Under the pieces are notes generated by a model, which was not told where the DNA came from, ran no database searches, and saw only the letters and a list, made by a program, of their open reading frames with translations. From assembly GCA_002366795.1 (NCBI GenBank), contig DFBX01000092.1, positions 3,580 to 67,579 of the forward strand: a stretch of DNA of 64,000 nt, in the 5' to 3' direction. The position numbers were made by a program, and so were the translations under genes. The stretch is from Rhodobacteraceae bacterium UBA3069 (GTDB taxonomy: Bacteria; Pseudomonadota; Alphaproteobacteria; Rhodobacterales; Rhodobacteraceae). This document shows positions 44,002-53,400 of the stretch, piece by piece; within the stretch, counting starts at the first letter, position 1; every line of letters begins with the position of its first letter.

Positions 44002-44136
44002 TCAGCTGTTGACCAGCGCCATGAATACCAGAATGCCGATGATCGCGATCACCGACCATTTGACGAAGTTCACGAACCCGTCATACGTTTTTTCCTGAAC
44101 TTCGATGTCCATTTCGCCATGCTTGTGTTCGGCCAT
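44002..44136 (-). CDS. aa3-type cytochrome c oxidase subunit IV
   Basis: A 44-residue single-helix protein below the usual gene-length cut-off. It reads MAEHKHGEMDIEVQEKTYDG, then a membrane helix (VKWSVIAIIGILVFMALV) and a short tail. It matches the small fourth subunit of bacterial aa3 oxidases, known from Paracoccus and Rhodobacter, which packs against the core subunits and is not needed for catalysis. GGAAGGA lies about eight bases before the ATG. The other cox genes are not in the window. Confidence 0.92.
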   Translation of the reverse strand: MAEHKHGEMDIEVQEKTYDGFVNFVKWSVIAIIGILVFMALVNS

Positions 44137-44259
44137 AGTCCCGTTTCCTTCCGAAAGATCGTCCTTACCCGGTGATTAGCGGATTCTAAGCGCCCTGTCA
44201 CGCCGGGATTCCGGCACCTTGCACCGCGGATGTTCTATCGCGGCGAGCTTGCCACAGGG

Positions 44260-44763
44260 TTACTTGGTATCGGACTGCGTATCGGGCTGCGCGCTGTCCT
44301 CTTCCAATGCGCGGGCCAGACGGAAACCGATGCGGCGGGGTGCATCCTCTGGCGCGTCGCCCTCGCCTAGCGCAGCGCGCGGGATCGCGCGCAGAATCAC
44401 CGCCAGCTGCGTAACATGCTGGATCAGCTGGGTTTTCGCGCCGTATTCATCGGTGCCGTAGAAGGTCACGATGTCAGGATCGAAAAATCCCATGCCTTCG
44501 ATCCGCAGCACGCCCGCATCGCCCCCGGCAAAGCCCATGGCGACCTCATGTTCGTTGTCCAGCCCCTCTTCGAAGTTCTGGATATACAGGATCAGCCGTT
44601 CATAGGCCCATTCCGCGGGGCTTTTCTGTTCGACCGGCTTGGAGGTCAGATTTTCCGGGATCGAGGTGTCGGGCTGCGCCTTGGGGTCGGCGTGAACCTC
44701 GCGCCGACGGGGGATCACGTCGTTTTCATGCGCCTCGGCAGAGGTGCGTATCTCGTCATCCAT
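44260..44763 (-). CDS. Conserved hypothetical protein, possibly DUF6173
   Basis: A 167-residue soluble protein with disordered, charged ends and a compact middle: WAYERLILYIQNFEEGLDNE, then a beta-rich part (GGDAGVLRIEGMGFFDPDIV) and a helix with RAIPRAA and RRIGFRL. It resembles the uncharacterised DUF6173 proteins of Rhodobacteraceae; I am not certain of that family name. It stands alone. Confidence 0.7.
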   Translation of the reverse strand: MDDEIRTSAEAHENDVIPRRREVHADPKAQPDTSIPENLTSKPVEQKSPAEWAYERLILYIQNFEEGLDNEHEVAMGFAGGDAGVLRIEGMGFFDPDIVTFYGTDEYGAKTQLIQHVTQLAVILRAIPRAALGEGDAPEDAPRRIGFRLARALEEDSAQPDTQSDTK

Positions 44764-44806
44764 CTGGCCTGTCTCCGCTTCTGTTCACGCGGAAGGTAGC
44801 GCGGAG

Positions 44807-45850
44807 TCAGGCCTTCTGCCACAGCCAAGCGCCATCTTCGCGGCGGCTGCGGGTGACTTCGCCGGTCTGGTGCAGGTGATTCAGGTGGGCGTATGCCTCG
44901 ACCATGGCCAGCCCGTAGACGCCGCCGGAAATCTTGCGCTTGAACAGCGGTGCGAAACATTCGACGGCCGTCTGCGGGGTTTCCAGGTGTTTCAGCAAGC
45001 GGCGCAGCCCGCCGTGGTGGTTGTCGATCAGTTGGCGCATCCGCACCGGCAGGCCGGAAAACGGCAGCTTGTGCCCGCCCAGCACCAGGTGGTCGGCGCG
45101 GGCCAGGTTCGACAAGCGCTCGCAAGCCTCCAGCCATTCGCCCACGGGGTCGGCGTCAGGCTCGGCGGGATGCACGCCGATGTTCGGGCTGATCGAAGGC
45201 AGAATCTGATCCCCTGCGATCACCAGATTGTCACTCTGGCTCCATAGGGTCAGATGTTCGGGCGCGTGACCATTGCCGATATGCACGTCCCAGTCGCGGC
45301 CACCGGCACGAAAGCGGTCGCCCTGTTGCAGACGGGAATAGCCGATCGGCAACGGGTAAGAGATGTCGGCGAAGTTGAACGGTCGGTCAGCGCAACGCTG
45401 CGCATAGATATCAGGTGCCATGCCCGCCGCGCGCCAGAACGCCTTGGCCTGTTCGGTTGCCTCGCCCTCGACATCCAGAATCAGCATCCGGCTCATCAGG
45501 TAGGCGGTGCGGGTCGTCACCAGTTCCGCCCCGCGTTCCACGAACCAGCCAGCCATACCCACGTGGTCGGGGTGGTGATGGGTCAGGATCACGCGGCCCA
45601 CAGGCTTGCCCTTGAGCGGACCGGCCAAAATGCTTTCCCACATTCCGACCATCTTTTTCGAATAGACCCCCGCATCGACGATGGACCAGTGGTCGCCTTC
45701 GTCTATGGCGTAGATGTTCACATGGTCCAGCGCCATGGGCAGCGGCAAGCGCAGCCACAGCACCCCCTCTGCCACCTCGATTCCCGCGCCGTATTCAGGT
45801 GCCTCTTCGAAAGGATAGCGCAACGGGGCCGAGGAACCGGGAAAACTCAC
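44807..45850 (-). CDS. MBL-fold metallo-hydrolase
   Basis: A 347-residue metallo-beta-lactamase-fold hydrolase. The dinuclear metal motif is THHHPDHVGMAG near residue 90, with further ligands in GNGHAPEHL and AGDQILP. A C-terminal helical domain follows, as in glyoxalase-II/LACTB2-like members. It starts with GTG, which overlaps the stop of the upstream acyl-CoA dehydrogenase gene, so a thioester or lactone linked to beta-oxidation is a possible substrate. That is inference. Confidence 0.9.
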   Translation of the reverse strand: MSFPGSSAPLRYPFEEAPEYGAGIEVAEGVLWLRLPLPMALDHVNIYAIDEGDHWSIVDAGVYSKKMVGMWESILAGPLKGKPVGRVILTHHHPDHVGMAGWFVERGAELVTTRTAYLMSRMLILDVEGEATEQAKAFWRAAGMAPDIYAQRCADRPFNFADISYPLPIGYSRLQQGDRFRAGGRDWDVHIGNGHAPEHLTLWSQSDNLVIAGDQILPSISPNIGVHPAEPDADPVGEWLEACERLSNLARADHLVLGGHKLPFSGLPVRMRQLIDNHHGGLRRLLKHLETPQTAVECFAPLFKRKISGGVYGLAMVEAYAHLNHLHQTGEVTRSRREDGAWLWQKA

Positions 45851-47550
45851 GCTGTCAGTTCTTCCACGTCAAAGGCATACAGGTCATCCGCGCCGGCCTG
45901 CGCGTGGGCCAACAGCCCCTCGTGTTCGGGCACAAGGCGGTTGATGTAGAATTTCGCCAATTTCGTGCGCGGGCCGTCCGCGCCCTCGGCCATCGCGGCG
46001 ACAAGGTGGTAATGGCCACCCAGAACGCGGGCAAACGCCTTGAGGAAGGGCACGCATCCGGCGAAACGGGCGTTCATATCGGTCTGGCCGACCAGCCATT
46101 CCACCCCTTCGCGCAGGGTTTCGGTTGCCTGCCACACGGGTTCGGCCAGATCGGACAACCCGGCCGAGGCGCAACGGGCCTTTTCGGCGTTTGCCTCGAT
46201 CTCGTCCAGCAGGGCATAGGCCGCCTCTCCGCCGTCCATCATCTTGCGGCCCACAAGGTCCATCGCCTGAATGCCGTTGGTGCCTTCGTAGATCGCAGTA
46301 ATACGGCCATCACGGCTGTATTGGGCCGCGCCGGTTTCTTCGATGAAACCCATGCCGCCATGCACCTGAACGCCCATTTCGGCCACCGTGATGCCAGTGT
46401 CCGACCCGAATGCCTTGGCGATCGGGGTCAGCAAAGCACCGCGCGCGGTCCACTCGGCCTCGCCGGTGGCGGTGCCCATGTCCAACGCCACAGCGCAGTT
46501 CAGCGCGATGGCGCGGGCCGCGAAAGTGTCGGCCTTCATGGTCAGCAGCATCCGGCGCACATCGGCGTGGTTGATGATCGCGCCCATCTGCTTGCGCTCT
46601 GCGGCATAGGCGGTGGCGGCTTGCGTCGCGCCCTCGGCAATACCGATCCCTTCGGCACCCACGCCAAGGCGGGCGTTGTTCATCATGGTGAACATCGCGG
46701 CCATGCCCTTGTGCGGCGCACCGATCAGCCAGCCCTTGGCCCCGTCGAATTGCATCACGGCGGTGGGTGATCCATGGATACCCATCTTGTGTTCAAGGCT
46801 GACTACGGACAGGCTGTTGCGCTCGCCCAGGTTGCCATCCTCGTCGGGGATGAACTTGGGCACCATGAACAGGGAAATCCCCTTGGTCCCCGGCACACCA
46901 TCGGGCAGGCGGGCCAGCACAAGGTGGCATACATTGCCGCCGAAATCATGGTCGCCCCATGTGATGAAAATCTTCTGACCCGTCACCGCATAGGTGCCGT
47001 CGCCGTTGGGCTCGGCCTTGGATTTCAACGCGCCCACGTCCGAACCGGCACCCGGTTCGGTCAGGTTCATCGTGCCGGTCCATTCGCCGGAAATAAGGCG
47101 CGGCAGATACAGCTCCTTGATCTCGTCGCTGGCGTGATGTTCCAGCGCCTCGATCTGGCCCTGCGTCAGCAGCGGGCACAGGCCAAGCGCCATGTTGGTG
47201 GCGGCCATCATGTCGGTGAAGGCGGTGTTCATCGCCAGTGGCAAGCCCATCCCGCCATATTCAGGGCTGGAGGAAATTCCGATCCAGCCACCTTCGGCCA
47301 TCTGCTGAAACGCTTCCTTGAAACCGGGGGAGGTGCGCACAACACCGTTTTCCAGAACCGCCCCTTGCAAGTCGCCATTGCGGCGCGTGGGTTCCATCAC
47401 CTCTTCCATCAGCTTACCCATCTCGCCCAGAACCGCGTCGGTCATGTCGGGGGTCGCCTCGGCGAAGACTTCGGTCTGTGTCAGTTTCGCCATCGGGGCA
47501 ACATGAGACAGGATGAAGCGGAAATCATCAACGGGGGCTCTGAACGGCAT
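45847..47550 (-). CDS. Acyl-CoA dehydrogenase (long, DmdC/AcdA-like)
   Basis: A 567-residue FAD enzyme, longer than the roughly 380 residues of short-chain enzymes because of extra N- and C-terminal segments. The N-terminus MPFRAPVDDFRFIL and motifs MNLTEPGAGSDVG and GQKIFITWG match the subgroup that includes 3-methylmercaptopropionyl-CoA dehydrogenase (DmdC). The real substrate is not deducible. The expected catalytic Glu is in IYEGTNGIQAMD. AAGGAGGAG lies before the ATG. It is coupled to the MBL hydrolase and depends functionally on ETF and the ETF-QO at 38428. Confidence 0.9.
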   Translation of the reverse strand: MPFRAPVDDFRFILSHVAPMAKLTQTEVFAEATPDMTDAVLGEMGKLMEEVMEPTRRNGDLQGAVLENGVVRTSPGFKEAFQQMAEGGWIGISSSPEYGGMGLPLAMNTAFTDMMAATNMALGLCPLLTQGQIEALEHHASDEIKELYLPRLISGEWTGTMNLTEPGAGSDVGALKSKAEPNGDGTYAVTGQKIFITWGDHDFGGNVCHLVLARLPDGVPGTKGISLFMVPKFIPDEDGNLGERNSLSVVSLEHKMGIHGSPTAVMQFDGAKGWLIGAPHKGMAAMFTMMNNARLGVGAEGIGIAEGATQAATAYAAERKQMGAIINHADVRRMLLTMKADTFAARAIALNCAVALDMGTATGEAEWTARGALLTPIAKAFGSDTGITVAEMGVQVHGGMGFIEETGAAQYSRDGRITAIYEGTNGIQAMDLVGRKMMDGGEAAYALLDEIEANAEKARCASAGLSDLAEPVWQATETLREGVEWLVGQTDMNARFAGCVPFLKAFARVLGGHYHLVAAMAEGADGPRTKLAKFYINRLVPEHEGLLAHAQAGADDLYAFDVEELTA

Positions 47551-47704
47551 GGGGCTCCTCCTTACGTGCTTACGTGTGCATAGCGGATGCGCTTTTGCGG
47601 CCTTGGATTTTCTGACGGCCGCTTGTATTCATCTCGCTTGAGCTTGCAAGGTAAAGATCGCCCCTTGTCAGGCAACCAAAACGCGGCGTCACCGGATTTT
47701 GAAC

Positions 47705-48649
47705 ATGTTAGCGACCGAAACCCTTTTGCCCGACGATGTCGGGATTGCCCGCGCCTGCGAGGTGCTGGCAGGTGGCGGTCTGGTCGCCTTTCCGACCGAA
47801 ACGGTTTACGGGCTGGGCGCCGATGCGCGCGACGATATGGCCGTGGCGCGCATATTCGACGCCAAGGGGCGGCCCCGTTTCAACCCGCTGATCGTGCATG
47901 TGGCATCCCCTGAACGGGCAAAGCACTACGTCGAATGGTCCGACATGGCCGACCGTATGGCCCGCGCCTTCTGGCCGGGGCCTTTGACCCTTGTGCTGCC
48001 GCTGCGCGACGGGCACGGGCTGTCGCCGCTTGTCACCGCAGGGCTGCCGACGCTGGCGATCCGCGTGCCGACGCACCCGCTGGCCAGCGAATTGCTGAAC
48101 CGCTATGACGGGCCGCTGGCCGCGCCCTCGGCCAACCCGTCGGGGCGGATATCGCCCACGTCTGCGGGCCATGTTCTGGATGGTCTGAAGGGCCGGATCG
48201 AGGCGGTGCTGGACGGCGGCCCGTGCGAGGTCGGCGTGGAATCGACGATCCTTGGCCTTGCCGGAGAACCGACCCTGCTGCGCCCCGGCGGCATCCCCGC
48301 CGAAGAGATAGAGGCCGTATTGAACGCCCCCCTGCGCCTGCAAGCGGATACAGATGCGTTGACGGCCCCTGGCCAGATGAGCAGCCACTACGCGCCCGGC
48401 GCCCCCGTCCGCCTGAACGCCACCAGCCGCGAAAACGGCGAATTGCTGCTGGGCTTTGGCCATATGGACTGCGATCTGAACTTGTCGGAACGTGGCAACC
48501 TGACCGAGGCCGCAGCAAACCTGTTCCGCGCCCTCCACGATCTGGATGCCCAAAACGCGCCTGCCATCGCCGTCGCCCCGATCCCCGATATCGGTCTGGG
48601 CCGTGCCATCAACGATCGCCTGCGCCGCGCCGCCGCGCCGCGCACCTAA
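47705..48649 (+). CDS. tsaC: Threonylcarbamoyl-AMP synthase (Sua5/TsaC)
   Basis: Makes threonylcarbamoyl-AMP for the t6A modification at position 37 of ANN-decoding tRNAs. The 314-residue protein is the long Sua5 form. The YrdC domain (about 10-195) has PTETVYGLGADA, KGRPRFNPLIVHV and PSANPSGRISPT. After a linker containing APGQMSSHYAPGAPV comes the C-terminal Sua5 domain. The start is ATG 47705; a TTG two codons earlier is less likely. Confidence 0.95.
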   Translation: MLATETLLPDDVGIARACEVLAGGGLVAFPTETVYGLGADARDDMAVARIFDAKGRPRFNPLIVHVASPERAKHYVEWSDMADRMARAFWPGPLTLVLPLRDGHGLSPLVTAGLPTLAIRVPTHPLASELLNRYDGPLAAPSANPSGRISPTSAGHVLDGLKGRIEAVLDGGPCEVGVESTILGLAGEPTLLRPGGIPAEEIEAVLNAPLRLQADTDALTAPGQMSSHYAPGAPVRLNATSRENGELLLGFGHMDCDLNLSERGNLTEAAANLFRALHDLDAQNAPAIAVAPIPDIGLGRAINDRLRRAAAPRT

Positions 48650-48660
48650 CCGAAGGGAAG

Positions 48661-48763
48661 GGCTCCCGCCCGCTCAGGCACCCATGCGGGCGCATTCGCC
48701 GGTTGGGCGTGGCCTCGCTGCGCTCGGCAAGACCGCCCCATCCTTCATTGTTCCGAAAATACC
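48661..48763. repeat. Composite dispersed intergenic repeat
   Basis: Positions 48661-48727 resemble 63241-63307. They share GCGGGCGCATTCG, then TTGGGCGTGGCCTCGCTGCG running into CTCGG, at the same offsets. Positions 48742-48763 repeat the motif at 24175-24196. The element fills the gap between the convergent tsaC and yqgE genes. Confidence 0.7.
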
Positions 48764-48803
48764 TCGCGCCGCAGGCATCCGCGCTTTAGGAAATCCCGCC
48801 CGT

Positions 48804-49421
48804 TCAGGCGTGGCCTGCCTCGCTCGACAGGGTCAGCGCACTAACTCCCAAGGTGCCAAGGGCTGCTTCCCATTTGCTGTCATCCGCTTCGCCGAACACA
48901 AGTTCGGGCGTGGCGTCGCAGGTCAGCCATGCGTTCTGGGCGATCTCGTCTTCCAGCTGGCCTTCGCCCCAGCCGGCATAGCCAAGTGCAAGGATCGCGC
49001 GTTCAGGGCCAAGGCCACGACCGATCGCTTCAAGGATATCCAGCGTGCCGGTCATGCGGAACCGCTCGTCCACCTCCAGCGAATGGGCGGCGGATGTGAA
49101 ATCGGGTGAATGCAGCACGAAGCCGCGCGCATGTTCAACCGGCCCGCCGAAATGCACCGGCATCCGGGGCAGCCCTGCGTCCACCTGCACCTCCAACTGT
49201 TCCAGCAACTCGCGCAGCTTGATGTCAGGCGAGGGTTTGTTGACGATCAGCCCCATTGCCCCTTCTTCGGAATGGGCACAGACATAGATCACCGAATGTT
49301 CGAACCGCGGATTCCCCATGCCGGGCATGGCGATTAGCAGCTTGCCGGTCAGGTCCATGGCCGCGTCAGCACCTGCGGTGCTGCTGTGTTCAGGGTCCGG
49401 GGTTTGCTCTATCGGGGTCAT
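48804..49421 (-). CDS. yqgE: YqgE/AlgH family protein (UPF0301)
   Basis: A 205-residue conserved protein of unknown biochemical role. Family patterns are LTGKLLIAMPGMGNPRFEHS, YVCAHSEEGAMGLIVNKP, FGGPVEHARGFVLHS and ALGYAGWGEGQLEDE. The start is the ATG at 49421, with GGAGCGAGA directly upstream; a TTG at 49448 is less likely. It lacks membrane segments. Confidence 0.93.
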   Translation of the reverse strand: MTPIEQTPDPEHSSTAGADAAMDLTGKLLIAMPGMGNPRFEHSVIYVCAHSEEGAMGLIVNKPSPDIKLRELLEQLEVQVDAGLPRMPVHFGGPVEHARGFVLHSPDFTSAAHSLEVDERFRMTGTLDILEAIGRGLGPERAILALGYAGWGEGQLEDEIAQNAWLTCDATPELVFGEADDSKWEAALGTLGVSALTLSSEAGHA

Positions 49422-49574
49422 TCTCGCTCCGCTTTGCTCATATGACAAACATGGGGGCGCAGGGCGGGCAAGGCAAGGAAAAGGCGGATGAAAACAGGGC
49501 GATCACGGCAAACGGGTGGAATCTCGCCAATTCGTGTGTTGAGATTTCAGTGCCGCTGTCGCATCTGAATAGGC

Positions 49575-50381
49575 ATGATCAGAACGCTTGCCCTTTGCGC
49601 CCTTGCGGCCCTGCCCTTTGCCACTGCCCCTGCGCAGGCCAACCCCTATGCCAACAAGGTCGAGGCCACGGTGTTGCCCGGTTGGCAGAACGAGCGGGGC
49701 GACCATGTGACCGCCCTGCGGCTCGTGCTGGCACCGGGATGGAAGACATATTGGCGCAGCCCCGGCGATGCGGGCATACCCCCGGAATTCGACTGGCGCG
49801 GATCGGGCAACCTTGAAGGGGTCGCGCTACATTGGCCGACGCCGCACGTGTTCACGCAAAACGGGATGCGTTCGGTCGGCTACAAGCACGGGGTCACCCT
49901 GCCGATCACCGTGCGCCCGCTTGAGCCGGACAAGCCGGTGGAGTTGCGCGGGCAGATCCAGATCGGAATCTGCAAAGATATCTGCGTGCCCGTGTCGCTG
50001 GACGTGACCAGCCTGCTGACCGATAGCGGGGCGAAAAACCCGCAGATCGCGGCGGCCTTGGCGGATCAGCCGATGGAGGCGCGCAAGGGCGGCGTGAAAG
50101 ATGTGCGCTGCGAGGTCAGTGCAACCGGGAACGGTTTGATTGTGCGCGCGGCCGTAATCTTGCCGCACGCCGGCGGGGCCGAGGATGCGGTGATGGAAAC
50201 ATCGGACCCGCAGGTCTGGGTGTCGGAACCGGTCACGCGCCGCACGGGTGACACGTTGTGGATCGAGGCCGAGATGGAGCATGTTTCGGGCCGAGCCTTT
50301 GCGCTGAACCGGTCGGGCGTGCGGCTGACCGTGCTGGGATCGACCCGCGCCGTGGACATCACCGGCTGCCCCGCCAAGTGA
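49575..50381 (+). CDS. Exported DsbD N-terminal-like (DsbDalpha/ScsB) domain protein
   Basis: A 268-residue periplasmic protein with a signal peptide (cleavage near APAQA). The mature part is a DsbD/ScsB-type immunoglobulin-fold domain with NKVEATVLPGWQ, LAPGWKTYWRSPGDAG and the redox pair in IGICKDICVPV. No transmembrane DsbD domain follows, so it is a free-standing partner for a thiol relay, possibly with the TlpA at 25815 or a CcdA elsewhere. It is convergent with the RND gene and separated from it by a large hairpin. Confidence 0.85.
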   Translation: MIRTLALCALAALPFATAPAQANPYANKVEATVLPGWQNERGDHVTALRLVLAPGWKTYWRSPGDAGIPPEFDWRGSGNLEGVALHWPTPHVFTQNGMRSVGYKHGVTLPITVRPLEPDKPVELRGQIQIGICKDICVPVSLDVTSLLTDSGAKNPQIAAALADQPMEARKGGVKDVRCEVSATGNGLIVRAAVILPHAGGAEDAVMETSDPQVWVSEPVTRRTGDTLWIEAEMEHVSGRAFALNRSGVRLTVLGSTRAVDITGCPAK

Positions 50382-50424
50382 CCCTTTGCGCCAGCCATGA
50401 TCCAGCGGTCCTCGCTTACGCTCG

Positions 50425-50474
50425 GGCTTGATCCCTTGCGCCGCGCGATCACGCGCGGCGCAAGGGATCAAGCC
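50425..50474. repeat. 23-bp perfect inverted repeat at a convergent gene end
   Basis: Arms 50425-50447 (starting GGCTTGATCCCTTGCG) and 50452-50474 (ending CAAGGGATCAAGCC) pair without mismatch around a four-base loop ATCA. The RND transporter stop codon (50449-50451) is in the loop, and its last codons form one arm. It is the likely 3'-end structure for both convergent genes, though no U-tract follows. Confidence 0.85.
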
Positions 50475-53400
50475 GCACGGTCATTCCCAGAACGAACAGC
50501 GCCAGCACCAACACTGCCAGCCCCGCGAAAAAGGCCGCAAAGGCCGCGCCCATGCCTGCCCCCAATGCCGCAAGCGGCCCCGGCATCGTGCCTGCGATCG
50601 CGCTCCATCCCATTGTCAGGGTCAGCCAACCCAGCATCAGCGCCGTGCCCGCCAGCATCAGGCCACGCAGCCCACGGGCGCGGCGCGCCCTGATCGCGTG
50701 CCGGAATGCCTTGGTGGCGCGGGCGAAATCCGACTGCATCGCCACCAGCGCAGGCACAAGAAGCAGCACCAGCGCCATGCCAAAGCCCAGCCCGTAGCAA
50801 AGTGTAATCACCGTCGGCTTCAGGAATTGCGCCTGCGACGAGGTTTCATACAGCAGCGGCGCCAGCCCCAGCACAGTGGTCAGCGTGGTCAGCAGCACGG
50901 GGCGCAACCGGTCCGCCGCGCCATCGATGATCGAGGGGCGCAGCCCGCGTTCCTCGGCGAAATCGTCGATGGATGTGACCAGCACGATGGAATCGTTGAT
51001 GATGATCCCGACCATCCCCAGCAGCCCCACGACGGTGAACATCGACAGCGGCACACCCCAGACGTAATGGCCCCAGATCGCGCCGACCAGACCGAAGGGA
51101 ATGATCGCCATCACCACGATGGGCCGCGTCCAGCTGGCAAAGACGAAGGCCAGCACCAGGTAAATCCCCACCAGGGTCAGTATCAGCCCGTTGCGGGCGT
51201 CGTTCAGAAATTCATTCTCTTGCTCGCTCAGGCCGGCGATGCGGAATTCAACCTGCTTTTCGCTGGCAATGCGGGGCAGGATGTCTTGTTTCAGCGCTTG
51301 CAATATTTCGGTGTAGCGGGCGGCGTTGTCCTGGCTGATGTCGCCTGTCACCGACACAACGCGCAGCCCATTTTCACGGCGGACAGTGGAAAACCCCGCC
51401 TCTTGCGTGACCCGCACCAAGTCGGCCAGCGGCACGTAAGTGCCCGCGCCGGTGCGCATCTGCATCCGTTCCAGGAAATCCGCGCTCAACTCAGAGGCGG
51501 GCAGTTCGACCTGCACCGTGGCGCTGCGCGGACCGTCGGGATAGGTCGCCGCCTCAATCCCGTTCAGCCGGTGGCGCAAGACGCGGCCAAGGCTGTCGAT
51601 GGTAAAGCCAAGCGCCTGTCCCTGCGGGGTCAGTTCCAGCACCATTTCAACCTTGTCATAGGCCAGGTTATCCTCGACCCCGCTGGCCTCGGGGTATTTG
51701 GCCATCTCGGTTTTCAGCGCCTCGGCGGCGGCTTTCAGATCGGTCGCACTGGCACCGTAGAATTGCACGTCAAGGCTGTCGCCCCCCGGGCCCGCGCGGT
51801 GCCCGCGAAAGCTTAGCGTTTCGACAAGCGGGTACATCGCCACGCGCTCTTGCAGTTCGCCAACGAAGGCGAAACTGCTATATTCGGGGCGCAGGTCGGC
51901 GTCGATCAACTCGATCGAGATGCCACCAAGCAGATCGGCATCCTTGGTGTCGGCCCCGGCCAGCCCGCGGCCCGAACTGCCACCAAGTTCGGCAATGACG
52001 AAATCCAGCGGGTTGCGGCCGTAGCGGTCCGCGTATTCGGTGCCCAGTTCCTCTGTCGCGCGCTGCAATTCGCGCATCATGGCAAGGCTGTCGTCGCGCG
52101 TGGCCCCTTCCAGCATGGCGAAACTGCCAGACACGCTGCCGCTTTCCGGCGGGTTGAAGAACCGCCATTGAACGCGCCCGTCGATCACCATGGCCACCTG
52201 CCCGGCCAACAGCATCACCGCGCCGGCCAGCACCGCGTATCGTCCGCGCACGGCCATTGCGATCAGCGGGCGGAACAGGTGCAGCCTGATCCAGTCAAAG
52301 CCCCGGTTCACCTGCCGCGAGGGCCAGTCATACCAATGCTCGCGCCCCGCGCTGGTCAGGGCATGGGCCATGTGATTGGGCAGGATCAAGAAGCATTCCA
52401 CAAGCGATGCCATCAGCACCACGATCACCGTGAACGGGATATCCTTGATCAGGTCGCCAAAGCGCCCGCCGATGATGACCAGCCCGAAAAAGGCGATCAC
52501 CGTGGTCATGGTAGAAGAGAACACCGGAAGGGTCATGCGCCGCGCGGCATTTTCCGCCGCCTCGACCGGCGGCTCGCCGCGCCGCGCCCGCGCATCGGCA
52601 TGTTCGCCCACCACGATGGCGTCATCCACCACGATCCCCAGCGTGATGATCAGCGCGAAAAGCGAGATCATGTTGATCGTCAGCCCTGCGAAATACATCA
52701 GCGCCATGGCCGACAGCAGCGCCACCGGAATGCCCGCCGCCACCCAAAGCGCGGTGCGCGCGTTCAGGAACAAGAAAAGCAGCCCCAGCACCAGCGCCAG
52801 CCCGATCTTGGCGCTGTCCAACAGGATCGACAGCCGGGCCGAGATCATTTCGGCCCGCGTGCGGATCAACTCGATCGTGACGCTTTGGGGCAAGGTCGCC
52901 TCCATCTCGGCGGCCAAGTCCTGCACGTCACGCTGCATTTCGATCGCATCGCCCGCGTCGGAGCGGTTGATGCGGATTGTCACCGCCGGATCGCCCCCGA
53001 CAAAAAAGCTGCGGTCGCGGTCGGAACCCAGCAAGGCAACCCGCGCCACATCCCCCACCCTGAGCGTTGAGCCATCGGCGTTGCGGCGCAGAACCACGGC
53101 CTCGATCTGGTCGGGGGCGCGCTTTTCAACGCCGGTGCGCACACGGGCATTGGCCCCGGTGACATCGCCCGCCGGATCCGCCGTGACCTCGCCCGCGATG
53201 GCCTCGGCGATCTCGGCCATGGTCACGTCATTGGCGATCAGCGCTGCCATCGGCACCTCGATCAAGGTTTCCGGCGCGGCGACGCCAACGATGGTGGTGC
53301 GGGTGATACCGCGGTCGAACAGGCGTATGATCATCTCGTCGGCATAGCGGCCCAATTGTTCAGGCGCGACCGGGCCGGATATGACCACGTCGGTGACCGT

